Shown: positions 24,540 to 33,120 of the stretch, piece by piece
Position numbering within the stretch: position 1 is the stretch's first letter
How the letters are laid out: each line of letters starts with the position of its first letter
From: Rhodoferax sp.
Lineage (GTDB): Bacteria > Pseudomonadota > Gammaproteobacteria > Burkholderiales > Burkholderiaceae_C
DNA length: 64,000 nt
Direction of reading: 5' to 3'
Assembly (NCBI RefSeq): GCF_028714215.1
Contig: NZ_JAQTMS010000017.1
Coordinates: 1 to 64,000 of the forward strand
Program-made: the position numbers and the translations under genes
The notes under the pieces: model-generated
The model's database searches: none
What the model was told of the DNA's origin: nothing
The model's input: only the letters and a program-made list of their open reading frames with translations

Positions 24540-25739
24540 ATGAAGATCACGCAACTCGAAACCATTCGTCTGGGCGAATTTCCCAACATCATCTGGGTCC
24601 GCCTGCATACCGATGAAGGGCTGGTGGGACTGGGCGAAACCTTCATGGGGGCGCAGGCGGTGGAGGCCTACCTGCATGAATGGGCGGCGCCCAAGTTGCT
24701 GGGCCGCGACCCGCTGGCGATTGAGGCGCGCAACCGGGAACTGATGGGCTATCTGGGCTGGCGCGGCTCCGGTGTCGAGACGCGCGGCAACTCGGCCGTC
24801 GACATTGCGCTGTGGGACCTGTTCGGCAAGGCCGCCAACATGCCTGTGCATACCGCGCTGGGCGGCAAGAGCCGCGACGCCATCCGCGTCTACAACACCT
24901 GCGCCGGCTACCGCTATGTGCGCAACACGGCCAACCAGAGCAGCGCCAACTGGGGCCTGGGCCAGCATGCCGGGCCGTACGAAGACCTGGAAGGCTTTCT
25001 GCAACGCGCCGATGAAGTGGCCCAGTCGCTGTTGAGCGAGGGCATCACGGCCATGAAGATCTGGCCGTTCGACCCGGCGGCCGAGAAGAGCGACGGCCAG
25101 TACATCAGCAACGCCGATCTCGATAGCGCGCTGGAGCCATTTCGCAAAATTCGCAAGGCGGTGGGCGACCAGATGGACATCATGGTCGAGTTCCACAGCC
25201 TGTGGCGCTTGCCGATGGCGCAAAAAATCGCCCGCGCGCTGCAGCCGTTCAACACCTTCTGGCACGAGGACGCGATCCGCATGGACAGCCTCGATCTGCT
25301 CAAGCAGTACGCGCGGGACTGCCAGGCCCTGGTCTGCGCCAGTGAGACGCTGAGCTACAAATGGGGTTTCAAGGACTACCTGCAAACGGGCGTCGCCGGC
25401 GTTGCCATGCTGGACCTGAGTTGGTGCGGCGGCTTGACCGAGGCGCGCAAGATCGCCGCCATGGCCGACGCCTGGCAGTTGCCGGTGGCGCCGCACGACT
25501 GCACCGGACCAGTGGTGTGGGCCGCCTCCACCCATCTGTCGCTGCACGCGCCCAATGCGCTGATCCAGGAGAGCGTGCGCGCCTTCTACAGCGGCTGGTA
25601 CCGGGAACTGGTGACCGAGCTGCCGCGCGTGCAAGACGGCATGATCAGCCTGAACGACCAGCCCGGTCTGGGGCTGGAACTGCTGCCCGATCTGCACTTG
25701 CGCGCTGACGCCGTGGTCCGGGTGGCGCTGCCGGAGTAA
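24540..25739 (+). CDS. Enolase-superfamily sugar-acid dehydratase (mandelate racemase group)
   Basis: The 399-residue protein has the capping domain (MKITQLETIRLGEFPNII at the start) and a barrel of the mandelate racemase group. Probable metal ligands and catalytic residues lie in VEFHSLW, FWHEDAI and ASETLSYKWG, and PVAPHDCTGPV supplies a catalytic His. ITAMKIWPFD carries the Lys at the second strand. Such enzymes dehydrate aldonates or aldarates (galactonate, arabinonate, galactarate and others), and the motifs do not settle which. It gives the locus a second dehydratase besides the IlvD/Edd enzyme. It is probably transcribed with the DHDPS-family gene. Confidence 0.84.
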   Translation: MKITQLETIRLGEFPNIIWVRLHTDEGLVGLGETFMGAQAVEAYLHEWAAPKLLGRDPLAIEARNRELMGYLGWRGSGVETRGNSAVDIALWDLFGKAANMPVHTALGGKSRDAIRVYNTCAGYRYVRNTANQSSANWGLGQHAGPYEDLEGFLQRADEVAQSLLSEGITAMKIWPFDPAAEKSDGQYISNADLDSALEPFRKIRKAVGDQMDIMVEFHSLWRLPMAQKIARALQPFNTFWHEDAIRMDSLDLLKQYARDCQALVCASETLSYKWGFKDYLQTGVAGVAMLDLSWCGGLTEARKIAAMADAWQLPVAPHDCTGPVVWAASTHLSLHAPNALIQESVRAFYSGWYRELVTELPRVQDGMISLNDQPGLGLELLPDLHLRADAVVRVALPE

Positions 25740-26040
25740 GCCTTTTCGGCCGCCGTGGCCGGGCCGCGGAGCGCCAACTCAGGGTTTCTACCGGTATCCA
25801 GTTGGCAATGGCCATTGGTATGATGATATTTCAATACGATGTAAGCCGACCGGTGCTTTGCCTTCGACGGAAGTCAGTCGTGCCAGCCGGCCTTTCAGGT
25901 GTTGACATGCGTTTGCCTGGCTGCGCCGTTCTGCCGACGTGGTACCTCTGACGACCGGCATGAGCCGTGGCTTGTCGGACGGGCATTTTTTTTAGCAAAC
26001 ACCTGAGACCGGGTCCGCCGGTTCAGGAGAAGGAACTTAA
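25740..26040. other. 301-bp intergenic region before the ABC transporter operon
   Basis: No gene is supported here. The left part is a GC-rich stretch with short CGGCC repeats. The middle holds a GntR-site-like sequence at 25814-25828, and the right part has an AT-rich tract (CATTTTTTTTAGC, 25984-25996) about 45 bases before the start codon. It is a long leader that probably carries the promoter of the sugar ABC operon; no riboswitch fold was recognised. Confidence 0.5.
25814..25828 (-). promoter_or_regulatory. Probable third GntR operator, before the sugar ABC operon
   Basis: Read on the minus strand, this site gives TATCATCATAC followed by CAAT. It matches the TATCRTCATAYGATA consensus of the 19.7-kb pair at 12 of 15 positions, with all 11 bases of the left part and core exact and the right arm degenerate. 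Its place upstream of the ABC operon suggests that the same regulator controls both uptake systems. Confidence 0.55.
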
Positions 26041-27066
26041 ATGAAAAATCGTCGATTCACGCTCCGCACCCTGGCACTCGGTTGTTTGCTGGCGGTTGCG
26101 ACCCAACTGCCGGCCACGGCGGCCGATACCGCCAGCAAGAAGATTGCGCTGTCGAATAACTTTGCCGGCAATTCCTGGCGCCAGACCATGCTCAAGAGCT
26201 GGGACAAGATCACCAAGGAAGCGGTGGCCAAGAAGGTCGTGGCACAAGCCCCCAGCTTCACCACCGCCGAGAACCAGGCGACCGAGCAGGCGGCACAGAT
26301 TCAGAACATGATTCTGCAGGGCTTTGATGCCATCGTCGTCAATGCGGCCTCGCCGACGGCGCTCAATGGCGCCGTCAAGAAAGCCTGCGATGCGGGCATC
26401 GTGGTGGTGTCGTTCGACGGCATCGTGACCGAACCCTGCGCCTACCGCATCGCGGTCGATTTCAAGCAGTTGGGGGCGATGCAGATCGACTACTTTGCCA
26501 GCCGCGGCCTGAAGGGCAACCTGCTGGAAGTGCGGGGCCTGGCGGGCGTCTTCGTGGATGACGAAATTCACCAGGGCATTGTCGACGGCGTGAAGAAACA
26601 CCCGCAATACAAGATCGTCGGATCGGCCCCAGGCAACTGGACCCAGACGGTGGCGCAGAAGGAAGTCTCGGCCATTCTCTCGACCCTGCCGGCCGTGACG
26701 GCGGTGGCGACCCAGGGCGGTGACGGCTATGGCGTGGCCCAGGCCTTCAAGGCGGCAGGGCGGCCGACCCCGGTCATCTTCCTCGGCAATCGCCATGACG
26801 AACTGACCTGGTGGAAAGAGCAGCGCGACGCCAACAAATACCAGACCATGTCGGCCAGCATTGCACCGGGCGCTTCGACCTTTGCCTTCTGGGTGGCACA
26901 GCAGATCCTGGCCGGCGCCAAGGTGCCCAAGGACATGAAGCTGCCGCTGAGCGTGGTGACGCAGCAGACGCTGGATGCCTCGCTCAAGAACACCGAACCC
27001 GGTGGCGTGGTGAACGTCGAGTACTCGCAAAAGGAAGTGATGGATTTCCTGGCCAAGCTGAAATAG
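26041..27066 (+). CDS. Ribose-type ABC transporter sugar-binding protein
   Basis: The 341-residue protein has a signal peptide (cleavage after PATAA) and the periplasmic-binding-protein type 1 fold of the RbsB/XylF group. It has KKIALSNNFAGNSWRQTM after the signal, QIQNMILQGFDAIVVNAASPTA near residue 85, and VVVSFDGIVTEPCAYRI near residue 125. The start is the ATG after GGAGAAGGAACTTAA, a strong site. A GC-rich hairpin follows the gene and probably sets its expression above that of the ATPase and permeases. Ligand type is inferred as a pentose, hexose or related acid. Confidence 0.9.
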   Translation: MKNRRFTLRTLALGCLLAVATQLPATAADTASKKIALSNNFAGNSWRQTMLKSWDKITKEAVAKKVVAQAPSFTTAENQATEQAAQIQNMILQGFDAIVVNAASPTALNGAVKKACDAGIVVVSFDGIVTEPCAYRIAVDFKQLGAMQIDYFASRGLKGNLLEVRGLAGVFVDDEIHQGIVDGVKKHPQYKIVGSAPGNWTQTVAQKEVSAILSTLPAVTAVATQGGDGYGVAQAFKAAGRPTPVIFLGNRHDELTWWKEQRDANKYQTMSASIAPGASTFAFWVAQQILAGAKVPKDMKLPLSVVTQQTLDASLKNTEPGGVVNVEYSQKEVMDFLAKLK

Positions 27067-27078
27067 TGCGCGACTGAG

Positions 27079-27118
27079 CCGGCCCGGCCCTCAAGTGAAG
27101 GCCGGGCCGGTTTGGTTT
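27079..27118 (+). terminator. GC-rich hairpin between the binding-protein and ATPase genes
   Basis: CCGGCCCGGCC (27079-27089) and GGCCGGGCCGG (27100-27110) form a perfect 11-bp stem with a 10-base loop, followed by TTTGGTTT. This is a partial terminator or mRNA-stabilising hairpin, common after binding-protein genes inside ABC operons. Confidence 0.72.
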
Positions 27119-27137
27119 GATCGACCGGAAACACAGG

Positions 27138-28619
27138 GTGACAAATTTGACTTCTGAAACAGTGTTCGAAGTGCGGCAGGCGGCCAAGGCGTTTGCCGCG
27201 GTGCAGGCTTTGCGCGGCGTCGACCTCCAGATCAGGCGCGGCGAATGCATAGGACTGGTGGGACACAACGGTGCCGGCAAATCGACCCTGATGAATGTGC
27301 TCTCAGGCACCCTGAAACCCGATCGCGGGGAACTGCTGTTGGCCGGTCGAGCGCCGCAGTCCGAATGGGACGTGCGCGCCGCCCAGGGCCTGGGCGTGCG
27401 TTCGGTCTACCAGGAACTGTCTCTGTGCGCCAATCTCTCGCTGGCCGAGAACATGCGCATCGCCCAGCCGCAGTTCAAGGGCTGGAACTGGCGCCAAAAG
27501 ACCGGCGCCCAATTGACGGCAACGCTGGACCGCATCTTTCCGGGCCATGGCTTGCGCGCCGACCAGGTGGTGGGCGAGCTGCCCATCGGCAAGCGCCAGA
27601 TGGTCGAGATTGCCCGTGCTTTCACGCCGGGACTGCTGCCGCTGGAACTGATGATTCTGGACGAGCCGACCTCGTCGCTGGACAGCCAGGCGGCAGCCCA
27701 GCTGCTGGCCTACATCCGCGAATTCGTGGCGCAGGGAAAAAGCTGCATCCTGATCTCCCACAAGCTGCGCGAAATTTTCACCGTGACCGATCGCATCGTG
27801 GTGATGCGCGACGGTCAGGTGGTGGAGTCGGTGGCCACCGGCCAAACCAGCCGCGACCGGGTGGTTGCCGCCATGGGCCAGGACGAGCAATCTGGCGGCG
27901 TTGCCGCCAAGGCCACCGGCAACGCCGGGCCAGCAACGGCGCAGCGGGTGGTGCAGGTGGCCGCAAGCGGCCCGGCGCCGGTCGGGATGACGGCGGCGGC
28001 CGGTGAAATCATCGGCCTGGCCGGCCTGGCCGGCCATGGGCAGACTGCGCTGCTGCTGCGTTTGCAGGCGGCCTCCGGCGGCCGGGCCGAGCCCGGTGTC
28101 TCGGTGGCCGCTGCCACCTCGTTTGTCGCCGGCGACCGCCAGACCGACGGTGTCTTTGCCTTGTGGTCGATCGCGCGCAACATGAGCGTCGGCTGGTTGC
28201 CGCAATTGCGCCGCCACCGGCTGATCGATCTGAAGCAGGAGCGCGCGCAGGCCCAGCACTGGCGCTCGCGCCTGGGTCTGGTGACGCCGGACCTGGAGCT
28301 GCCGATTCTCTCGCTCTCCGGCGGCAATCAGCAAAAAGTGCTGTTCGCCCGGGCACTGGGGTCCAGCGCGCCCATCATCCTGATGGACGACCCGATGCGC
28401 GGCGTCGACGTCGGCACCAAGCACGATGTCTATGCCTTGATTGCCGAGGAGGCCAGCCAGGGGCGCACCTTCATCTGGTACACCACCGAGTTCGATGAGC
28501 TGTTTCATTGCGACCGGGTTTATGTTTTCAACATGGGCGCCGTGGTCGGTGAGCTGACACGGGCTGAGCTGAGCGAAGAGCGGGTGCTGAACATGTCTTT
28601 CCAGGAGACTGCCGCATGA
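27138..28619 (+). CDS. Sugar ABC transporter ATP-binding protein with two ATPase domains
   Basis: The 493-residue protein is of the RbsA/XylG/MglA kind, with two tandem nucleotide-binding domains. The first is complete (GHNGAGKST near residues 44-52 and ILDEPTSSLD as Walker B). The second has a degenerate P-loop (GLAGHGQTALLL) but a good signature LSGGNQQKVLFARAL and MDDPMRGVDVGTK, as is usual for the family. I chose the GTG at 27138, just ahead of the conserved start; no ATG fits. Its stop overlaps the first permease start. Confidence 0.88.
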   Translation: MTNLTSETVFEVRQAAKAFAAVQALRGVDLQIRRGECIGLVGHNGAGKSTLMNVLSGTLKPDRGELLLAGRAPQSEWDVRAAQGLGVRSVYQELSLCANLSLAENMRIAQPQFKGWNWRQKTGAQLTATLDRIFPGHGLRADQVVGELPIGKRQMVEIARAFTPGLLPLELMILDEPTSSLDSQAAAQLLAYIREFVAQGKSCILISHKLREIFTVTDRIVVMRDGQVVESVATGQTSRDRVVAAMGQDEQSGGVAAKATGNAGPATAQRVVQVAASGPAPVGMTAAAGEIIGLAGLAGHGQTALLLRLQAASGGRAEPGVSVAAATSFVAGDRQTDGVFALWSIARNMSVGWLPQLRRHRLIDLKQERAQAQHWRSRLGLVTPDLELPILSLSGGNQQKVLFARALGSSAPIILMDDPMRGVDVGTKHDVYALIAEEASQGRTFIWYTTEFDELFHCDRVYVFNMGAVVGELTRAELSEERVLNMSFQETAA

Positions 28620-29629
28620 GCGCCGCGCCGGGCCGTTCCCAAGCAAGCTCGCACCGCAGTGCGCAGCACGAAGGTACTCCAGTGAGCCCCCTGTTTGCGA
28701 AGCGCGGCGTGCAACTGCTGCATGGCTTCTTGCCGGTGCTGGCCTTGGGCTTGTTGCTGGCGGCGGTATTCTGGCGCCAGCCGCGCGCCATGTCGTACTT
28801 CGGCCTGAATCTGCTGCTGGACCTGGCCATCCCCCTGATGTTTGCGACGCTGGCGCAGATGATGATTCTGGCGGTCAGCGATCTGGACCTGTCGATCGGC
28901 CCGTTCGTCTCGCTGGTGGCCAGCATAGGCGCCACCTTGTTGCCGACGCGGCCGGCCGTGGCCGTGCTGGCGCTGCTGGCCGCGATAGCGGCTTATGCGT
29001 TGGCCGGCGCGGTGATCGAGTCGCGCCGCCTGCCCTCCATCGTCGTCACCCTGGGCCTGTCTTTTGTCTGGCTGGGCTGCGCCGTGCTGCTGCTGCCGAC
29101 GCCCGGCGGCCTGGCGCCGGACTGGCTGAGCAGCGCCATGGCGTACCGCACGCCGTGGCTACCGATGCCGATCTGGATGGCGGTGCTGGCCGCCGTAGTG
29201 GGCCACTTGCTGATCACGCGCAGCGCCTTCGGCACCTTGGTGCGCGGCCTGGGCGGCAATCCGGCGGCGGTGGCGCGGGTCGGCTGGTCGCTGGTGCGGT
29301 TGCGCGCCGGCGTCTACGCCCTGGCCGGCCTGTTCGGCGTCATTTCCGGCTTGATGCTGGTGGGGCAAACCACCTCCGCCGATCCCAACATTGCCGCCCG
29401 CTACACGCTGGTCTCGATTGCCGCCGTGATCCTGGGTGGCGGGAAATTCGTCGGCGGCTATGTCTCGCCGGTGGGCGCCGTGATCGGTGCCTTGACCATG
29501 ACACTGGCGGCCTCTTTTCTGACCTTCCTGGACATCGCGCCGGACTGGCAGGTCGGCATGCAGGGACTGATTCTGATCCTGGTGCTGGGCCTGCGCACGG
29601 CGATCGACCGGCTGGAGCAATTCGCATGA
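28616..29629 (+). CDS. Sugar ABC transporter permease (RbsC type), first
   Basis: The 337-residue membrane protein belongs to the branched-chain/monosaccharide permease family. It has about ten hydrophobic segments, MMILAVSDLDLSIGPFVSLV near residue 82 and the GLMLVGQTTSADPN loop near residue 246. The ATG overlaps the ATPase stop (ATGA). A hydrophilic leader of about 35 residues precedes the first membrane segment, and an internal start is possible. It should pair with the second permease to form a heterodimeric channel. Confidence 0.88.
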   Translation: MSAAPGRSQASSHRSAQHEGTPVSPLFAKRGVQLLHGFLPVLALGLLLAAVFWRQPRAMSYFGLNLLLDLAIPLMFATLAQMMILAVSDLDLSIGPFVSLVASIGATLLPTRPAVAVLALLAAIAAYALAGAVIESRRLPSIVVTLGLSFVWLGCAVLLLPTPGGLAPDWLSSAMAYRTPWLPMPIWMAVLAAVVGHLLITRSAFGTLVRGLGGNPAAVARVGWSLVRLRAGVYALAGLFGVISGLMLVGQTTSADPNIAARYTLVSIAAVILGGGKFVGGYVSPVGAVIGALTMTLAASFLTFLDIAPDWQVGMQGLILILVLGLRTAIDRLEQFA

Positions 29630-30603
29630 ACGCTGTTTCCAATTCCATGTCCAGGCTGGCCAGCTGGCGGCGCTGGGGCGCCGGCCGGCCCTGGCTCGGT
29701 TCCTGTGTTGCCGCCGTGCTGGCCTGGGCCGCCACCGTGTTCTCGGGTCAGGGCCATGGCTCCGGCGACCTGCTGACGGCGGCCCTGACTTTTTCCGCCT
29801 TCACGGTGCTGGTGTCGCTGGGCCAGATGCTGGTCATCAGCGTCGGCCCCGGCAACGCCGACCTCTCCATCCCGTCCTCCATCGCCTTGTCGGGCGCGGT
29901 GGCGATGATCGTGATGGACGGCAACAACGCCATGCTGCTGCCCGGTCTGCTGGCGGCCGTGCTGGTGGGCGTGGCGGTGGGCGTCTTCAACTTCGGCCTG
30001 ATCCGTGTGCTGAATATTCCGCCAATCATCGCCACCCTGGCCGGCTCGCTGATTGTGATGTCGGTGGCGATCTCGATCGGCCGCGGGCTGAAGATCAAGC
30101 CGCCGCCCCTGTTTTCCGATCTCATGGCGCTGCGGCTGCTGGGCCTGCCGCTGCTGGCCTTGCTGGCGCTGCTGGTCACCGTTGGCATCGCAGTCATGCT
30201 ACGGCGCAGCGTGCTGGGCCGCTCCATCGAGGCGGTGGGGCAGAACGAGCGTGCCGCTGGCTTGGCCGGTCTGCGGGTGCAGGTCACCCGCTTCTGGGCT
30301 TACGTCATTTGCGCCGGCCTGGCCGGCCTGACCGGCGCCCTGATCTCCGGCTTTGCCGGCGGCAATTCGCTGGACCAGGGGCAGGAATACCTGCTGCTGA
30401 CGATCGCCGTGGTGGTGATAGGCGGCACCGTGGTGAGCGGCGGCGCGCCCTGCGTGCCTGGCATCTGGGGCGCCGCCATGTTCATGTTTTTGCTGGTGGC
30501 CATGCTCAACGCCGCGGGGGCCGGGCCGGGTCTGCGCATGTTGCTGACCGGACTCATCATCATCGCCGTGATCGTGGCCGCCAGTTCACCCGCCAAACGC
30601 TGA
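29626..30603 (+). CDS. Sugar ABC transporter permease (RbsC type), second
   Basis: The 325-residue membrane protein is homologous to its upstream neighbour. It has the same family motifs: LGQMLVISVGPGNADLSIPS near residue 65, GQNERAAGLAGLRV near residue 205 and FAGGNSLDQGQEYLL near residue 243. It starts in an ATGA overlap with the first permease. Two distinct permease genes, rather than one forming a homodimer, are common in this transporter class. It ends 26 bases before the lactonase gene. Confidence 0.88.
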   Translation: MNAVSNSMSRLASWRRWGAGRPWLGSCVAAVLAWAATVFSGQGHGSGDLLTAALTFSAFTVLVSLGQMLVISVGPGNADLSIPSSIALSGAVAMIVMDGNNAMLLPGLLAAVLVGVAVGVFNFGLIRVLNIPPIIATLAGSLIVMSVAISIGRGLKIKPPPLFSDLMALRLLGLPLLALLALLVTVGIAVMLRRSVLGRSIEAVGQNERAAGLAGLRVQVTRFWAYVICAGLAGLTGALISGFAGGNSLDQGQEYLLLTIAVVVIGGTVVSGGAPCVPGIWGAAMFMFLLVAMLNAAGAGPGLRMLLTGLIIIAVIVAASSPAKR

Positions 30604-30629
30604 AGTTTTTATCGGAAGGAAGCACCAGC

Positions 30630-31553
30630 ATGAGTTCATTTGGAATCCTGGAGGGCACCGGCTTCGAGGTGATCGAGCCGGCATTTAGGTCTTGTCTGGA
30701 ACATTCGGAGCGCGTCCAGCGCCTCTGGACCGGTGGCCGCTGGTGCGAGGGGCCGGCCTGGTTTGCCGCGCACGGCACGCTGGTCTGGTCCGACATCCCG
30801 AACGACCGCATGCTGCGCCTGGACGAGCGCAACGCCAGCGTCGGCATGTTTCGGCAACCGGCGCAAAACGCCAACGGCAACACGGTGGACCGTGACGGGC
30901 GGTTGGTCACCTGCGAGCACTTGACGCGGCGCGTGCTGCGCACCGAACACGACGGCACGCAGACCGTGCTGGCAGATCGCTGGCAGGGCCGGCGCCTGAA
31001 TTCGCCCAACGATGTGGTGGTGCGCTCGGACGGTTCAATCTGGTTCACCGACCCCGACTACGGCATTCTTTCGGCCAACGAAGGCGCGCTGGCCGAGAGC
31101 GAAATCGGCGCCTGCCACGTCTACCGGGTCGATCCCGCCAGCGGTGCGGTGGAGCGGGTGGCGGACGACTTCGTCAAGCCCAACGGCCTGGCTTTTTCGC
31201 CCGATGAATCGATTCTCTACATTGCCGATACCGGCGCCAGCCACGACCCCGACGGACCGCGCCATATCCGCGCCTTCAAGGTCAGCCCGGATGGGCGTCG
31301 CCTGACGTCCTCGCGTCTGTTTGCGGTGTGCACTAACGGTTTGTTCGACGGCTTTCGCGTCGATCAGCAGGGGCGGCTGTGGTGCAGCGCCGCCGATGGC
31401 GTGCACGCCTACGCCGCCGACGGCACTCTGCTGGGCAAAATCCTGCTGCCCGAGACGGTTGCCAACGTCTGCTTCGGCGGGCCTAAGCGCAACCGCTTGT
31501 TCATCTGCGCCACCAGTTCCCTGTACGCGGTTTACCTCAACACAATCGGCTAA
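30630..31553 (+). CDS. SMP-30/gluconolactonase-family sugar lactonase
   Basis: The 307-residue protein has the six-bladed propeller signature of SMP-30 lactonases. Metal ligands are expected in WCEGPAWF (Glu), LNSPNDVVV (Asn and Asp), KPNGLAFS and IADTGAS. It would open an aldonolactone to the aldonate that the dehydratases use. A GGAAGG ribosome-binding site precedes the ATG. It lies between the permease and dehydrogenase genes with short gaps, making it part of the ABC operon. Substrate range in this family is broad. Confidence 0.88.
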   Translation: MSSFGILEGTGFEVIEPAFRSCLEHSERVQRLWTGGRWCEGPAWFAAHGTLVWSDIPNDRMLRLDERNASVGMFRQPAQNANGNTVDRDGRLVTCEHLTRRVLRTEHDGTQTVLADRWQGRRLNSPNDVVVRSDGSIWFTDPDYGILSANEGALAESEIGACHVYRVDPASGAVERVADDFVKPNGLAFSPDESILYIADTGASHDPDGPRHIRAFKVSPDGRRLTSSRLFAVCTNGLFDGFRVDQQGRLWCSAADGVHAYAADGTLLGKILLPETVANVCFGGPKRNRLFICATSSLYAVYLNTIG

Positions 31554-31584
31554 ACAGCACAGACTGACTCAAGGGAAATAGCGT

Positions 31585-32499
31585 ATGGCACAACCAAGAA
31601 TCGGCTTTATCGGCATCGGCATGATGGGCCATGGCATGGCCAAAAATCTGCTGGCCAAGGGCTATGCCTTGAGCTTCAAGGTCAACCGCAATCGCGACAA
31701 TCTGGCCGATCTGATTGCCGCCGGCGCGCAGGAGGCCCACACCAATGCGGCCTGCGCGCAGGCCTCGGACATCGTCTTCATCTGCGTCACCGGCTCGCCG
31801 CAGGTGGAGCAGATCGTCTATGGCCAGGACGGCTTGCTGGGCTGCGGGCGCGCCGGCCTGATGGTGGTCGACACTTCCACCGCCGAGCCCGCTTCCAGCG
31901 CTCGGATTCGCAGCGATCTGGCCGCCCGGGGCATCACGCTGATCGATGCGCCGCTGACGCGCACGCCCAAGGAGGCGGAAGAGGGCCGGCTCAACACCAT
32001 GGTGGGCGCCACGCCGCAGGACTTCAAAACCCTGGAGCCGGTGCTCAAGGCATTTTGCGAAAACATTTTCCATGTCGGCCCACCGGGGCACGGGCACGTG
32101 CTCAAGCTGGTCAACAACATGATGGCCATGAGCTTCGCAGCCTCCATTGCCGAGGCCTTTGCCGTGGCGGCCAAAAGCGGTATCGACCTGAACCGGCTCT
32201 ACGACGTGGTTTCTGCCGGCGGCGTGAACAGCGGCATTTTCCAGATGATGACGGCGCAAACCCTCAAGACCGGCGACCTGACCGGGTTCAAGTTCGCCAT
32301 CGCCAATGCCCAGAAAGACCTGCGCTACTACACGCACCTGGCCGAAACGTTGCCGGTCGCCAGCCTGATGGGCGAGGCCGCGCACCAAAGCCTGATCCAG
32401 GCCGTCAATGCCGGCTACGGCGACAGGCTGATCGCCTCGCTGTTCGAGGCGCAGGAAAAACTCAATAACGTCAAGATCGTGCCGCGTTGCGCGTCCTGA
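31585..32499 (+). CDS. 3-hydroxyisobutyrate dehydrogenase/tartronate semialdehyde reductase-family protein
   Basis: The 304-residue protein has an N-terminal Rossmann motif GFIGIGMMGHGMAKNL, the substrate-binding DAPLTRTPKEAEEG near residue 132 (family form DAPVSGG), and the catalytic Lys in HVLKLVNNMM near residue 173. It resembles GarR/MmsB-type beta-hydroxyacid dehydrogenases. The altered DAPLTRTP segment suggests a substrate other than the classical ones. In this locus it may act on a short hydroxy-acid from sugar-acid breakdown. It is 31 bases after the lactonase gene. Confidence 0.84.
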   Translation: MAQPRIGFIGIGMMGHGMAKNLLAKGYALSFKVNRNRDNLADLIAAGAQEAHTNAACAQASDIVFICVTGSPQVEQIVYGQDGLLGCGRAGLMVVDTSTAEPASSARIRSDLAARGITLIDAPLTRTPKEAEEGRLNTMVGATPQDFKTLEPVLKAFCENIFHVGPPGHGHVLKLVNNMMAMSFAASIAEAFAVAAKSGIDLNRLYDVVSAGGVNSGIFQMMTAQTLKTGDLTGFKFAIANAQKDLRYYTHLAETLPVASLMGEAAHQSLIQAVNAGYGDRLIASLFEAQEKLNNVKIVPRCAS

Positions 32500-32516
32500 C
32501 TGGGCCTTCGTCCTGC

Positions 32517-33032
32517 ATGAATAGGGGTCCGGTTATTTTTGTCGTCATGGGCGTCAGCGCCAGCGGCAAAAGCACCGTGGGGGCACAACTGGCGGCGACT
32601 CTGGGACTGGAATTTCTGGAAGGCGACAGCTTGCATTCGGCCGCCAATGTGGCCCGCATGGCCGCCGGCGTGGCTTTGACCGATGCCGACCGCCTGGGCT
32701 GGTTGCAGGCGTTGGCGCGGCGCATCGCGGCGGCGCGGGCCGCCGGGCTGGGCCTGGTGCTGTCGTGCTCGGCGCTCAAGCGCGCTTACCGCGACATCCT
32801 GCGCCAGGCTGCGCCCGACCTGCACCTGGTGCACCTGCAAGGCGGGCGGCAACTTCTGGCGCAGCGCATGGCGGCGCGCACCGGCCATTACATGCCGCTG
32901 TCCTTGCTGGAGAGCCAGTTGGCGACCCTGGAAACGCCGGATGCACAGGAGAAGGCACAGACTTTTGACGTGCGCAGCCACCCCGAGCAGATCGTGGCCG
33001 CCGTGATCGCCGGCCTCAAGCTGGCGAAGTGA
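32517..33032 (+). CDS. gntK: Gluconokinase
   Basis: The 171-residue protein is a small P-loop kinase: FVVMGVSASGKSTVGAQLA carries the Walker A at the start. FLEGDSLHSAANVARMAAG, CSALKRAYRDILR and HYMPLSLLESQLATLE are diagnostic for GntK-type gluconokinases. It makes 6-phosphogluconate from gluconate, though related acids are possible in this context. The ATG at 32517 lies 17 bases after the preceding stop. It is the last gene of the ABC operon. Confidence 0.9.
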   Translation: MNRGPVIFVVMGVSASGKSTVGAQLAATLGLEFLEGDSLHSAANVARMAAGVALTDADRLGWLQALARRIAAARAAGLGLVLSCSALKRAYRDILRQAAPDLHLVHLQGGRQLLAQRMAARTGHYMPLSLLESQLATLETPDAQEKAQTFDVRSHPEQIVAAVIAGLKLAK

Positions 33033-33120
33033 CACCCACTTTGCGGGGCCGCATCGCGCGCAATCTGCGCGTCAAATTGAACATCGGGTAGGGAGGAAAT
33101 CGTGGACCCGCTCGGCTGGA

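Noticed and set aside
25984-25996. An AT-rich T-tract before the ABC operon as a terminator.
   Set aside because: No stable GC-rich stem precedes the T-run; it is more likely promoter or leader sequence.
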